From positions 5,212,001 through 5,276,000 of the forward strand of contig CM069602.1 in the NCBI GenBank assembly GCA_035771175.1: a DNA stretch of 64,000 nt. Direction: 5' to 3'. Source of the stretch: Paratinospora sagittata. Lineage: Eukaryota; Streptophyta; Magnoliopsida; Ranunculales; Menispermaceae. Every line of letters begins with the position of its first letter. Position 1 is the first letter of the stretch. Positions 1 through 11,225 of the stretch are shown here, piece after piece. The translations under genes and the position numbers were made by a program. The notes under the pieces are model-generated. The model worked only from the letters and a program-made list of their open reading frames with translations. It did no database searches and was not told the DNA's origin.

Positions 1-58
1 AGAAGGGAAACATAATAATTACCTTTCCGCAGGTGAAGCAGCGAACCGGGATAATCAT
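1..58 (-). CDS. NRPB10: RNA polymerase II/IV/V (I, III) subunit RPB10, first coding exon (partial)
   Basis: The minus strand from 58 to 23 encodes MIIPVRCFTCGK, followed at once by a GT donor (22-21). This is the invariant N-terminus of RPB10, the roughly 70-residue zinc-ribbon subunit shared by eukaryotic nuclear RNA polymerases; the CFTC pair is the first half of its zinc site. The rest of the gene lies beyond the left edge. The stretch upstream (about 59-400) reads as a 5' leader: it holds a 62-codon upstream ORF (263-75) ending before the start codon, a 30-bp tandem repeat with AACCCTAA telo-box-like cores, and a possible small leader intron (a GTTAGT donor near 336, a pyrimidine-rich tract, and a TTAG acceptor near 275). 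Recognition rests on only 12 residues, but they are highly diagnostic. The leader intron is inference. Confidence 0.82.
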   Translation of the reverse strand, partial: MIIPVRCFTCGKVIIMFPF

Positions 59-90
59 CTCTACCGCCTTCTTTTCACTCCCACGGATGC

Positions 91-158
91 GATTCTCCCC
101 TGAACCCTAACCGAACAAGCGATTCTCCTCTGAACCCTAACCGAACGGGCGATTCTCT
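91..158. repeat. 30-bp tandem repeat in the RPB10 leader
   Basis: Two 30-bp units (91-120 and 121-150) plus a partial third (151-158) begin GATTCTC and contain TGAACCCTAACCGAAC. The AACCCTAA core resembles the telo-box found upstream of many plant genes for translation and transcription machinery. On the minus strand the unit is ten codons long, so it also repeats in the short upstream ORF. Confidence 0.75.
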
Positions 159-263
159 CTGTGACTGAGCACTTGCTCCAAGTTCTTGTTCGTACCTAAA
201 TGTTATTTCACCAGTAAAGACTTTAGACGACGATTCAGTGGTAATAGGTTTCGCATGTACCAC

Positions 264-770
264 CGAAGAGAAACTAAGAACGAATCGAAGGAGATGAAAG
301 AAGAAGAAGAAGAAGAAGAAGAAATAGAGAACTAACCTGCTGTTGCTGCTTCTCCCCGCGGAGTTGTGCGTTTGAGAAAGGGCGCGACCTTGCTTTGAAT
401 CTTTTTAGGGCAAATCTTGACGTAAAGTGTCATATTTATCCCTGGTAAAAACGAGAGAGAGAGAGGAATCGGGCGTTCATGAATTAGTTGAAATCCCGAA
501 ACTAAACTGAATTAATATGTTTGATTCAGTATGATTTAATTTTTTAACAAGTTTGATTTGAGTTAAATTTAAAATAAATATAACTCTGATAAATTTGGTT
601 TAAATTATGATTTAAAGTTTTGAAAACTGATCTTAACCGAATAATATTGTAAAAGAAAAAAATATTATCATTATTTTTTAATGTCTAATTTTTTTTATGA
701 TATAAACATTGTCCTAAAAATTATATGATTATCTTATATAATAAAGTTTTTTTAAAATTTATTAAATATA
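264..770. other. RPB10 promoter/leader side and AT-rich spacer
   Basis: It contains a GAA microsatellite (about 299-322), a GA tract near 450-465, and then AT-rich sequence with no coding potential up to the first solo LTR. The RPB10 transcription start probably lies around 350-450, but no TATA box can be assigned. Confidence 0.4.
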
Positions 771-1578
771 TGTTAAATCATATACCGAGCACATAATACG
801 TCAATCATGTTATTCTTGCCCAACAAGACATAACACGTGTCAGGTCGATGTACCAACCTATTCTAAATAAAGAATACGGATTTACCCAACCATTCACACA
901 GTTTGAGTCCATGGTCGGTCTTACCGCCTAGATTATTAATAATATTTTTTAACCATTTACCGATCTTCTTACAGACCATGTATTCGATATAAAGCAGATC
1001 TAACGAGAAATTACAAATCGACATACCGACTTGTAGAGATCTCTGACTCTGAAACGGATGACAATAGAACGCCCGATCAGGGATAAGACATGATCCACTA
1101 TGATAAATTCGGGATCCTCTCCTAATTCGACTCTGATAAGGCCCGTAACTCTACTAGTTCGATTAGAAGACTAATGAGTCATCTTAATCCTACAAAGATC
1201 GTGTCAGATCTTTCTAGTTCTATTAGGAATCAAACATGCACTCCCAACACGATTTAGATTCCTGATTTTGTAATAACAATGTTACAATACCAAAGAACTC
1301 AAGCTATCTCTATAAAAATACCACAATCCCTAAGGGGGTAAGCAACATTAAGTCATTCTCGACTGAGTTAAAGACTATTAAGCTCTAAACTAACTTAGAC
1401 ATTGGAAGGTCTTTGACCGACATCACACCAGTGTTCCTTATGATAGCTTGTATTCTCTTATTTTCCCTCTCTCAAATAATCAACCTTTGACGATTTCTCC
1501 AGCACTCAGACGAGTTTCAAATCAACATATTCTCTCCACCTCATTGTTTATTGGTATTGGTCAAATCTTGCACCAACA
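771..1578 (+). mobile_element. Solo LTR (copy 1) with 5-bp TSD
   Basis: The element starts TGTTAAATCATATACCGAGC and ends CACCAACA, so it has the TG...CA termini of an LTR. It is flanked by ATATA at 766-770 and again at 1579-1583. It is diverged but collinear with the copy at 3441-4306 along its whole length. A TATAAAAA motif near 1311 sits where an LTR promoter would lie. There is no gag-pol between this copy and the next, and each has its own target-site duplication, so these are two separate solo LTRs rather than one element. The superfamily (Gypsy or Copia) cannot be told from the LTR alone. Confidence 0.85.
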
Positions 1579-1789
1579 ATATACATTAAAAAATTTAAAA
1601 CTAATTAATATATATTATTTCATAATTAACTATTTGAGAATTACGGTTTGAATTGATTTAAGTTTTTTTTTTTTTTTCAAAAAAAAAAATTAACAAAAAA
1701 TGTTATTGTGTGATCTAATAGACTTTGAAAATTGTTTGTAATATAAATGTCTAATTCATAAATGAAAGACGAGCATGACTAAGGTATTC

Positions 1790-2035
1790 TCCATCAGTCT
1801 AAATATGAAACTTAAGTTTTTCTTTTGGTTAACAAAAGTTTCGGTGAAGGGAGACTATCCCAGTCTAGGGCTAGAACATGTCAGAGGCTTTATAAAAAAA
1901 TTATAGTGGTATTTATGAATCGCATACTAACAAGGAACATCTTTCAATTTTAAGGTTTAGGAGAATTAACGTAAGATTCGAACTCTCGCCTATAAATTGA
2001 ATTTTTGAACCAACTAGCCCAAACTGGTTAGCCCC
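1790..2035 (-). mobile_element. tRNA-derived SINE-like sequence
   Basis: On the minus strand from about 2035 the sequence has an A-box-like GGGCTAGTTGGTT and, some 30-40 bp on, a B-box-like GAGTTCGAATC: the internal pol III promoter layout of a tRNA-derived SINE. A short TTAAGTT is present near both ends and may be what remains of a target-site duplication. The boundaries are approximate and the family is not recognised. Confidence 0.45.
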
Positions 2036-3440
2036 TTTTTTTTTTTAAGTTGTTTTTGAATCCTATAATATGAAGTTACATATTTACCTTTACATTTTTC
2101 AAATTAGTTTTAAAAAATACTGAAGTTACCTAATCTTCAAATTATTTATGCATTTTCAAAAGAATTATTGGTTAGAAGTGCAAGTTTGCAAAAATGGCCC
2201 CACCATTAGCTGTTCCGAATTCATTTAATACAGGATCTATTTACCAGTTGAATAAAAGATGTCTAAGGAAATCATGCGAACCGTTGAACATCAGATCACG
2301 GTCGTTTACCGATTGATCGAACGGCCACACGCACCCTAGTCGGTTGGTTCGACAAATAATTTGTGGGGGTTATCGATCGGGGGTGGGCAGTTCACGTATT
2401 TCCGTGAATCATGGACGCCACCACACGGACCCCAGGCTCAACGGCCAACGCATGGGCGCCACGTCACCGTAATAAGAGGGACCCACGGCCCCACTTTCAG
2501 TACCTTGTCTGCCTTCTTCGTGATTCTTCCCGCTTTTTATTTAATTCTTACGGATTGGCTTCGGACCGACCACCACGACTTGCTAAAAACGAGAACACGA
2601 AGCAATACAACAAAGAGAATTATACTTATATTAATAAATATAATAAAAAACACGTGTGAAATGACGGACTTGCCCTTGTGGTCGCTAGACGACACGATTT
2701 GTCCCTTTTGACGCCTTGGAGCAATGGGAGGGCATATGTGCTGTGCAATGACCAAATTGCCCCCTTTGCTGAGCAAAACCTGTTTAATGCAAACTGGAGC
2801 AGATTTCTCTATTTTTTGATAAATAAAGTTAAAATATTTATAGAATTTATATATTTCTAAATTTTCATTATAATACCGTTTTTTTTGTTGTAAATTAACA
2901 AGGGTCATAAGTTTAGAGAATCATGAGAATAAAATTTCAAAAGAGAAATAATAAAATTATAAGAACTATATTGAAAAAGATGAATGTGTTTTTTAAAAGA
3001 TGATTGAATATATATATATATATATATTTCTTTTTTTTCAGAATTTATTTTATTGTAAAATTCTATTCAAAAATGAAAACTGTTACTATCCAATATTAAC
3101 ATTGTTGAAAATCATTATTTGACTTGGTGGTAGGCTAAAAAAATCACATCAAGCCCCTCTTTTACAAACAAGGGGTCGGACTTTTGTAAAAATGTGTTTT
3201 ATTGTGTGGGTTTGATCTTATTTGTATTTAGTCCTTGTATTTGTGGACAAACTTGTTGTTTACAAGTTACAAATTAAATTGATCTCAGTGAGTCCCACCT
3301 TGTATGAGATGTAAATGATGATGTAATAACAAATTGTCACTATTATTTGTTAAAAATATTTATAAATATGTTTATATTTCTACAATTGTTTTTTTCATTT
3401 CATAAATGAAAATTTTGTAACTGTAATCCAATATAATCAT
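2036..3440. other. Intergenic spacer with a GC-richer island
   Basis: About 2200-2780 is clearly richer in GC than its surroundings, with CCACGTCACC and other promoter-like words, but no ORF there resembles a known protein and the two overlapping plus-strand ORFs (2361-2711 and 2411-2659) show no domain. The rest is AT-rich, with a TA microsatellite at about 3008-3027. I see no gene. Confidence 0.35.
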
Positions 3441-4306
3441 TGTTGGACCACGTACCGAGCATAAGACATATCAACTACGTCAGTCTCATCCAATAAGATG
3501 TAACACAGACCAGATAGATATACTGACCTGTTTTGAATGATATATTATTCACCATAATGACCAGATCAACATGGGAGAGCTCCAGGTTGACAGGATGGAT
3601 TATCGACCTGGATAACAGGTTAACAACTATAAAACGACAATATTAGCCCGGTAGAACATGATGTGTCCTGCCAACCTAAAGCTACCTATATCTTTTACCG
3701 ACTATATCTTTGCTTACAAACAAGTAGAATAGAAGACTCCAGCTCGATGTACTGATATGAGGAGGTCTATGACTTTGAAACGGATGACGACTAAACGTAG
3801 GTTCAGATAAGGATAAGACGTGATTCACTACGATAAGTTTCAGATTTATTCCTTATTCGACTGTGATAAGGCTTGAAGTTCTACTAGTTCGACTAAGAGG
3901 CTACTAAGTCATTCTAATCCAGTAAGGATAGCATTAGACCTTCCTAATTCTATTAAGAATTAAATGTGCTCTTCCGGCACAAGATTGTTTTTAATTATAT
4001 AACAACTCAACTATAATGCCAAAGACCTCCAACCCTCTTTATAAAAAGACCATAACCCCTAAAGGAAGGTAAACAACTATCGACCCAATTCAATACTATT
4101 AACTCTACGGAGCTCTGAATTAATTTAGACATTAGAGAGTCTTTGGCCTCCACCACACCGGTATTTCTCACGATAACCTATTCTCTTTTATTTTTCTCTA
4201 TCAAATTATCAATCTCGGCGACTTTTCTAGCACTTCGACGAGTTCTAGATCATTCTATTTTTTTCACCTCATCGTCTACTAGTATTGGTCAAATCTTACA
4301 CTAACA
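3441..4306 (+). mobile_element. Solo LTR (copy 2) with 5-bp TSD
   Basis: It begins TGTTGGACCACGTACCGAGC and ends CACTAACA. ATCAT directly precedes it (3436-3440) and directly follows it (4307-4311), a perfect 5-bp target-site duplication. It matches the 771-1578 copy through shared blocks such as the ACCGAGCA start and the TATTGGTCAAATCTT end. A TATAAAAA motif lies at about 4040. Solo LTRs arise by unequal recombination between the two LTRs of one element. Confidence 0.87.
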
Positions 4307-4311
4307 ATCAT

Positions 4312-5040
4312 AAATTTATATTATATGTTATCAAAACATAATTCTATCACATTAAGTGAGCTCGTGGCATAAATAAAGAAGTTTTAATTTTTATTTTGAA
4401 GACAAATCTATACTTGACATAATAAAAATACTTCTATTTTCTACAGTAAAATCGTTTTTGCAATTATTTCAGAAGTTCATCTTATTTATTTGATTATTAA
4501 AAAGTTACTATTAGTGACAAGAAAATATAACAGTAAATTTATTTTAGGACTTTTTATTTTTATTTTTTACACAATATCTTTAATAAGAGAATTTTATTCT
4601 TTTATTTACACTAGTTAACGTGTAAATGCGTTGCTCGTGAGTGATAATTATATTTTATAATTTATATTTATTTTAAAAGTGTGTAAATAATAAGTTTTAA
4701 CTTTATAAATAAAATATATTAAAATATTAATATTTATTATATTCCATTCTTACAAAATATTTACCATATATTTAATTAATTATGTAATCTAGAATTGAAT
4801 AATCTTTTAAATGACAAGGAACAGGCACCGTACAGGAGTTGATCTTTGAAAAAAAAATAAAAAAAAAAAATAAAGAAGGGAACAGAAGGTGAGGGTACTT
4901 TGGTAAACCCAAGCGAGGGTAGCCCACGTCCTACGACCACAAAGAGCGTCCATAAACCCATGTGCATGCGATCGTCATTTGGTTAACACCCAGGGCTGTT
5001 TATGTCATTTCAGCGAATAATTAATAACCGAAGCGTCGAT
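4312..5040. other. AT-rich spacer and promoter region of the RING ligase gene
   Basis: AT-rich, no gene seen. A more complex segment from about 4880 to 5040, including CATGCATGCG, leads into the TC-rich leader that starts near 5050 and probably holds the core promoter. Confidence 0.35.
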
Positions 5041-5049
5041 TAGAATTTT

Positions 5050-6635
5050 TGGGAAGGGGAGGAAAAAAGAGCTTGATAGAGTGAGATTGCGATAGATAGA
5101 GCGATGAACGACGACGAAACCGAAACCGAAACCGAAACCTCTTCGTCTACGCATCATCATCATCTCTCGATCATCGTTCAAACATCCAACCTCCGATTTC
5201 GCTTCTTCAACGAAAAATCAGATCAATCTTTCAGGTTTTCATCATCATCTCTTTCAAAAATAAAACACTTAGTGCTTTGTGATTTCGATCTTTCCTTTTT
5301 TTTTTTTTTTTTCTCTTCAACGAGCCAAAAAAAATCCGTGTTATTTTTCCCTGATTTTACGCTCAGATCACTGGTTCAAAGATCTGGTGTGATCAACGTT
5401 CTCTATTGTTCCGGAGAACAATAACATTTTACATGTGTTGATCGGATTAGTTGTTATTGAATGATTCATGACATTAGGTGATCGGGATTTTGTTTTGTTT
5501 ATTTATTTATTTTTTGAAAATGCGTTTTTTGTCACTGAGTTTTTGTGGCAATTTTGAAGGATTGTAGGATTTGGAAGGATTGACGCCGGTGTGAAATCTG
5601 GATCAGAGGGTTAATCTGTTGAGGTAGTTCATAGATGCCTTTGTCTGGACTCTTCGATTCCATTTCTGCCACAGAGATATGCGTTGATTTTAAATATATA
5701 GAGATTTTCGTCTTTCTATTTTTGTTCTTTAGATTCTTTAGTATTTTATGATTTGTTTGAAATTATTATAGGATCTGATGCGATGCTTACGCAGAATCTG
5801 AATTGAGTAATCGGGAAGTAATTCGTAGATCATTGCATTTGGATTCTTTGTTTTGTTAGTACTTTTGAATTTAAGCTATGAATTGAATTGATAGTTTTTT
5901 AATCCTTTTTTTCCCGTACGTATCTGATTCTCTGGGAATGTTAAACAATGGAAGTTATGCTGCTTTTTAAGAATCTGGAACCAATCATTTGCATATTTTG
6001 GCCATTTGTAATTTCTTTAATTTGGATTCTGATTCAGTTTCTGCTTTTGGTATTGGTGATGTTTGCAATTGAGCTTGAATACATGAATCCTAGGATAATG
6101 CTGTTTTGCATTTCAATTTTTTGCTCAAATTTGTTGTTAGATTTCCTATCTTGAACATATTGTTTAGGAAGAACGTAGGTTTATATAGATAAAGGTTAAT
6201 TAGTTGTTTGTATGTATGAGTCTCTTCAGTTCTTATGAGCATCATTGTTTTGGGTTGGGGAGGGTGGGGGGGTTGGTTGGTGGTAATTATGAACTTTTTT
6301 TTGTTTGCTTGAAGGAAAAGGTTATCAGATTTGGTCTCCTACTGTGAGTTTTAACTTTGTTCTTGATGGGATATTGGTTGAAGGAATCTCTTAATCTAAA
6401 TTGATTCCCGATTCTCTATCAAAAGTCAATGCAAAGAGGCATATTTTGATTGTCAATATTGAAGGTTTAGAGAATTTATATAGTTTCATTTTTGGCAGAT
6501 AGACTGGATCTGGCTTTTCCTCTTATAACATAAAATCATAAGGTAGTTTTCAAGTGTGCATTGTTTTTATGGTCTTTTCCGATTCTTCAAATTTTATTTA
6601 TAGGATTTTGATAGTTATGGTTTGAACTTTCCCAG
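5050..6635 (+). other. Split 5' leader of the RING ligase gene
   Basis: TC-rich leader sequence with four GAAACC-type hexamers (5117-5141) sits at the left. A candidate second leader exon lies at about 5570-5621 before a GTAGTT donor, and the last leader intron ends at the CCAG acceptor at 6632-6635. A 106-codon ORF from 5104 lies in this leader; it is low complexity (Asp/Glu/Thr, then Phe-rich) and is probably only an upstream ORF or an artefact. Exon limits here are inferred. Confidence 0.45.
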
Positions 6636-6638
6636 AAA

Positions 6639-9399
6639 ATGTACGCGGGTGATAGTGGCAATCCTGTTTTCCCTGTTTTCCTTGAGGAAAACCGGCTCCA
6701 GTATGGTACTAATGCTTTGACTCAGCTGCAGCTATTTGGAAATTGTGAGTTCTCTCCGCTTGCTCTGTCTCCCCTAATTTTCTTTTCTTTCCAATGTTGC
6801 ATCTTTTGTTAGCTATCACTCTTGTTTAATTTTGACATGGGAAATCACAAGCCTTGTACATATACATATGTTTTTAAATCCATCCTCATACATTCGCAAC
6901 AGTAGAAGTATTCCTACTATTTACTTTTATAGTAAATTAAATGGAATTGCATTTATAGGCATGCATATGTATTGATTAATTACATAACCACCATTTTACA
7001 TTAAAAGATATAAATCCACTCGTATTTTATATTCTAGCACATCAAATGTGGTTCACTAAATAATGAGAGTACTTATATAGACATCAATATATTAGATAAA
7101 AACAATAGGTAGGAGCATTTCAGTTGTAAAGAATCAAACTACAATACAAAGTCCCATTGCAACTACTGGCAGCGGTGGTCGTGGTGTTGTGGTGGGAGGG
7201 TTTAGAAGTTTGCACTTGGGCTCATGCAGTCTCAGATTTCAAGATGTTTTCAACTTATTAAACCTTACTTCACCATTTATAAGATTTCATGAAATGTAAG
7301 TATAAAGAGAGGGATTAGGGGCTTGCCAAGGAGTTTGCAGTGAAAAATAGGCATATCAGTCGTCATAGTCATCCAATTATGTGGTTGCATTGGATCGTTC
7401 AATCTTATTTTAATTGTCAAAATGAGTGCCAATTTTAGTCAATTATATTCAAGCACGCACATTGATCTTAGGGTGAGATGTTATAGGGGGTGGTACCACT
7501 GTGATGCAACTCACCTGAACAGCTTGTTAGTTCCTCCCAACTGTGTTCCAACCAACCGAAAGTCAATCTGGATCTCTATGTAGTTGGTGCAGATTAAATA
7601 AATACAATAATTTGTTGTAGATAAGAATTGAATCAGATTAGATTTGTAACTTTGTGCTTTAGAATTTCTACTGTGGCATGGCTACCTGCTCCAATATAAC
7701 TACATTATTTTTTCTTATTTAAATTCTGTTTCAAACTAGAAGTTTAGGCTTGGCCAGTGTTCCAAAACTGCTTCAATACTGCTCATGGCAGCTATGAATT
7801 GATTACACCGCCTAGTGCGCTGGACAGTCCTAAAGTCATAATAGTTGTTTTTGTAATGCTTTTCAACTATTAATGCGTCCATGGGGCATTGACATATTGT
7901 TCATTGTATTTGCTCCAATTTATCCTTTTTCTTCACAATTTGCTTTAACAATCACGAGTCCCTAGACTGTTTTCAATGAATTCAAATGTTGGCATTTTAC
8001 TTCAATTGTTTTCTTTCTCGCTACATTTAATGTCATCTTGCTGTTCTTTAACGAGTGGCTGATGCATTAAGGTTTTGTGGAATAAAATCTATTTTACAGT
8101 CCAAACAGGCTGTAGTGTTGATCCAATGAACTATATGCGGAACGAACATTTATCTGCTCTCGGCAGGCCAACTAAACGAGGTAGGGAGGCTGAAGACATT
8201 TCAAGGCAGCAAAAACTTCAGATTTCCTTGAACAATAGCTTCTATCAAGAGGAGGCTGACCGGTCAGCCATCATTCCTAACCCAAACCCTGTATCAACTG
8301 GGCTTAGACTATCATATGATGATGAAGAACACAACTCCACCGTGACTTCAGCAAGTGGAAATATGGCGGCAGCACTTCCTGTCATCTTTTCTCTTGGTGA
8401 CAATCGCAAGACTGAGATCGATAGACAAAAGGAAGAATTTGATCATTACATCAGAGTTCAGGTACTGAAATTCATCTTACTACAAGACAATTTGGGAGAG
8501 GCTTGAAGCCCACAATTTAATTTGTCCCATTTCAGTCTGCTAGGTCTAAGTCAACAGTTTTAAGATGTAACCCTCCTATTTATTCTGATTGTTTAAGGCA
8601 ATCAGAGAAAAATTGCACGGAAGATCCAGAACTAGAACAACCATTGTTGGATCAATTCAGCTTTATTTTGATCTAGAAGATTTTGGTTGATTCCAGGATC
8701 TGCATGTCTCACTCATTAAGATTATGAAACTGTTTTACTATCTACTGTAAACTAGGCATAGTTACTTTGTGGTTCCTTATTTCTTCTTGTTGCTTGTATT
8801 AGCTTTCATAATGTGCATGTTGAAGACTAACTACTCATGAACAGGAAGAGCAGATTGCAAAGGGGGTGAGAGACATGAAACAGCGGCATATGGCTTCTTT
8901 CCTAAGTGCCTTAGAGAAAGGAGTTGGCAAGAAGCTTCGGGAAAAAGAGATGGAGATAGAGAACATGAATCGGAAGAACAAGGAATTGGTTGAGAGGATA
9001 AAGCAGGTGGCCATGGAAGCTCAATCATGGCATTATAGAGCAAAATTCAACGAGTCAGTGGTCAATGTCTTGAAAAACAACCTCAGGCAGGCCATTGCAC
9101 AGGGTGCTGATCACGGGAAGGAAGGCTGTGGGGACAGTGAGGTTGATGATGCAGCTTCCTCTTATATTGACCAAAATCACCGGCTAAACATCCCCGGAGG
9201 ATCAGGGACCCCCTTTGGGAATCAGCAAGGATGGAAGGAGCATCATATGATTTGCAGGGCGTGCAGGGCCAGAGAGGTATCAATTCTGTTGTTGCCTTGT
9301 AGGCATCTTTGCTTGTGTAAAGATTGCGAAGGGTTTATAGAGATTTGCCCCATTTGCCAATCAATGAAGAGTAAGAGTGTTCAGGTATTCATGTCCTGA
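6639..9399 (+). CDS. BOI/SBP1-related RING-type E3 ubiquitin ligase
   Basis: Three coding exons (6639-6744, 8100-8461, 8845-9399) give a 340-residue protein. The N-terminal half has the family blocks NQLQLF-like TQLQLFGN, GCSVDPMNY and GRPTKRGREAEDISRQQKLQ. A charged, probably coiled-coil stretch follows (EEQIAKGVRDMKQRH onward). The C-terminus is a C3HC4-type RING: CRACRAREVSILLLPCRHLC, then CKDC and CPIC. The family (BOTRYTIS SUSCEPTIBLE1 interactor, BRGs, S-RNase-binding protein 1) acts as E3 ligases in DELLA/gibberellin signalling, cell-death control and pathogen response. The start codon lies four bases after a CCAG acceptor, so the leader is split by at least one intron; leader exons lie in about 5050-5620. 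Phases and stop agree across all three exons. The exact orthologue within the family is not certain. Confidence 0.9.
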
Positions 9400-10642
9400 G
9401 ACAACAAAAAATACACAAGAGAGCCAGAAGGTGATCACCCTTTATTTGCTCAAATGTATGAATTATATGTAATCTTGATAGAAAATGGAGATCTATGTTA
9501 CAAACACCCTGCATCTTTGCAGGTTTTCCATTCTGTTGTTTCTCACCCTGTGCTTTGTCTTCTGGAGCATGCGTTTTAAGGCTGCAGATTCTTAAGAATC
9601 GATGCTTAAAAAGCTTATTGTTCATCTTGTTTGAGTTTGCAAATGAGCATGTAAGAATGAAACATTATGGACTAGAGAATTACTGTATAGTTGATCTGCC
9701 CTTCATATTTTACATTTTTTGTTTTATTACCCTTGATACTACATTGGGTTTAAGATAATAAGACTAGTTAGACTTGGCCAAGATCTATTGAACTTGGGTC
9801 TCACCTGGAAATATTGTTTTATTTTGCAATCCAAAAAGAGACTGGAGGGTTGATTTATTATAGATGAGCCACCCCTCCACTAGTAACCAATTAGCATCCA
9901 TCGGCCGCCTAATTGGACTTCAGACCCAGACCCCGCCATGTACCATATACATAGCAAAAGCAAAGGAAAGAAAGATTTCTCACGGATTAACCAAAACCGA
10001 AACTCAAATTAAATTAAAATATGAAAAAGATGGAATGCAGGTGCAGCCGGCATGAAGGGGACTTGCACATAGATGGCCACGCATACGTTCATATATTATT
10101 TCTAGTGGGGACTTGGGAAAGGAACACAACACACACTTCCAAAACCCAATGCCAATCGTTGAAGGGTTCAGTTAATGCGCTCACCAACTTGTTCCTTGTT
10201 TGTTTGTCCTAATAAATCGTGAAACATGTTTCTTCAAAAAATCCCCAGCAATACATGGATTTATCAAAATGATTGCTTGTATTTTTAGAAAGAAGCGACG
10301 CACACATTCAACAACCACGAGTAAGCGCACGTGCCAGAGCCAGACTTTTGCAACCGCGCGCAAGCGCAATCGCAATCGCAATCGCAACGAACCACCCCGG
10401 TGCACCCGGAACACCCACCGTTTGATTGCATCAACTAGTCAGACTTGTTCAATTTTCAATTATTATTAACGTAGCGCGCGTGAGGGTGACACACACTGTG
10501 GTCCTAATTATCCAAAATCACCGTACGTTGTATCTGGACGTAAAAAAATTTTTAAAAAAATATATAAAATGACCAGCCTCCAAATTCTTCTACTTTTCTT
10601 ATCTGTTCAAACGAACCCAAAAACAGAAAAAAAAACAAAAAA
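9400..10642. other. 3' UTR of the RING gene and promoter region of the PEP translocator gene
   Basis: The first 350 bp or so is 3' UTR-like. From 10320 to 10430 the sequence is GC-rich, with a G-box CACGTG (near 10329) and a short hexamer repeat of CGCAAT (about 10365-10388). A run of A-rich leader precedes the start codon at 10643. No other gene is visible. Confidence 0.4.
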
Positions 10643-11137
10643 ATGCAGAGCGAAGCGGTCGCTCCCTCGTCTCCTACATTCCCTCCATTTTCACGAACCC
10701 GAGATCTCTCATCTCGGAACCCTAATTCGTCTCTCCGTTTCTCTTCACCTTCTTCTTCTTTGTCGCTTCGAAAATCTCTCGATCTCACGCTCGTCAATGG
10801 CGTCTCCTGTTCTTCCTATTTCCGTAGATCGTGTCCATCGTTCTTTTGTTTTTACTCTTCTTCTTCTTCGTCTTTTTGTTCTGAGAGTTTTAATGGATTT
10901 AGTTCTGTTACGAATGCGGTTGGTGGTGAGCGGAGACCGAAGGATCTCAGTGTTAAAGCGGCATCGGTACCTGATAGCGCCGGCGAAGTGCCGAAAACTT
11001 CTAATAGTTTGGCGCAGATTTTGGAGCTTGGATTTCTTTTAGGTCTTTGGTATCTCTTCAACATCTACTTCAACATCTTTAATAAGCAGGTTTCTTCATT
11101 TACTTTCTTTTGCTCTCTGTTTTGAAGCTGATGAACT

Positions 11138-11225
<88 letters not shown>

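Noticed and set aside
2361..2711. Overlapping plus- and minus-strand ORFs in the GC-richer island
   Set aside because: Open frames arise from base composition; no domain or splice structure supports a gene.
771..4306. One LTR retrotransposon with the two LTRs as its ends
   Set aside because: Each LTR has its own different 5-bp target duplication and the 1.9 kb between them has no gag-pol, so two solo LTRs fit better.
5104..5424. 106-codon plus-strand ORF (MNDDETETET...)
   Set aside because: Low complexity with no domain, lies in the leader region of the RING ligase gene; best seen as leader sequence or an upstream ORF.
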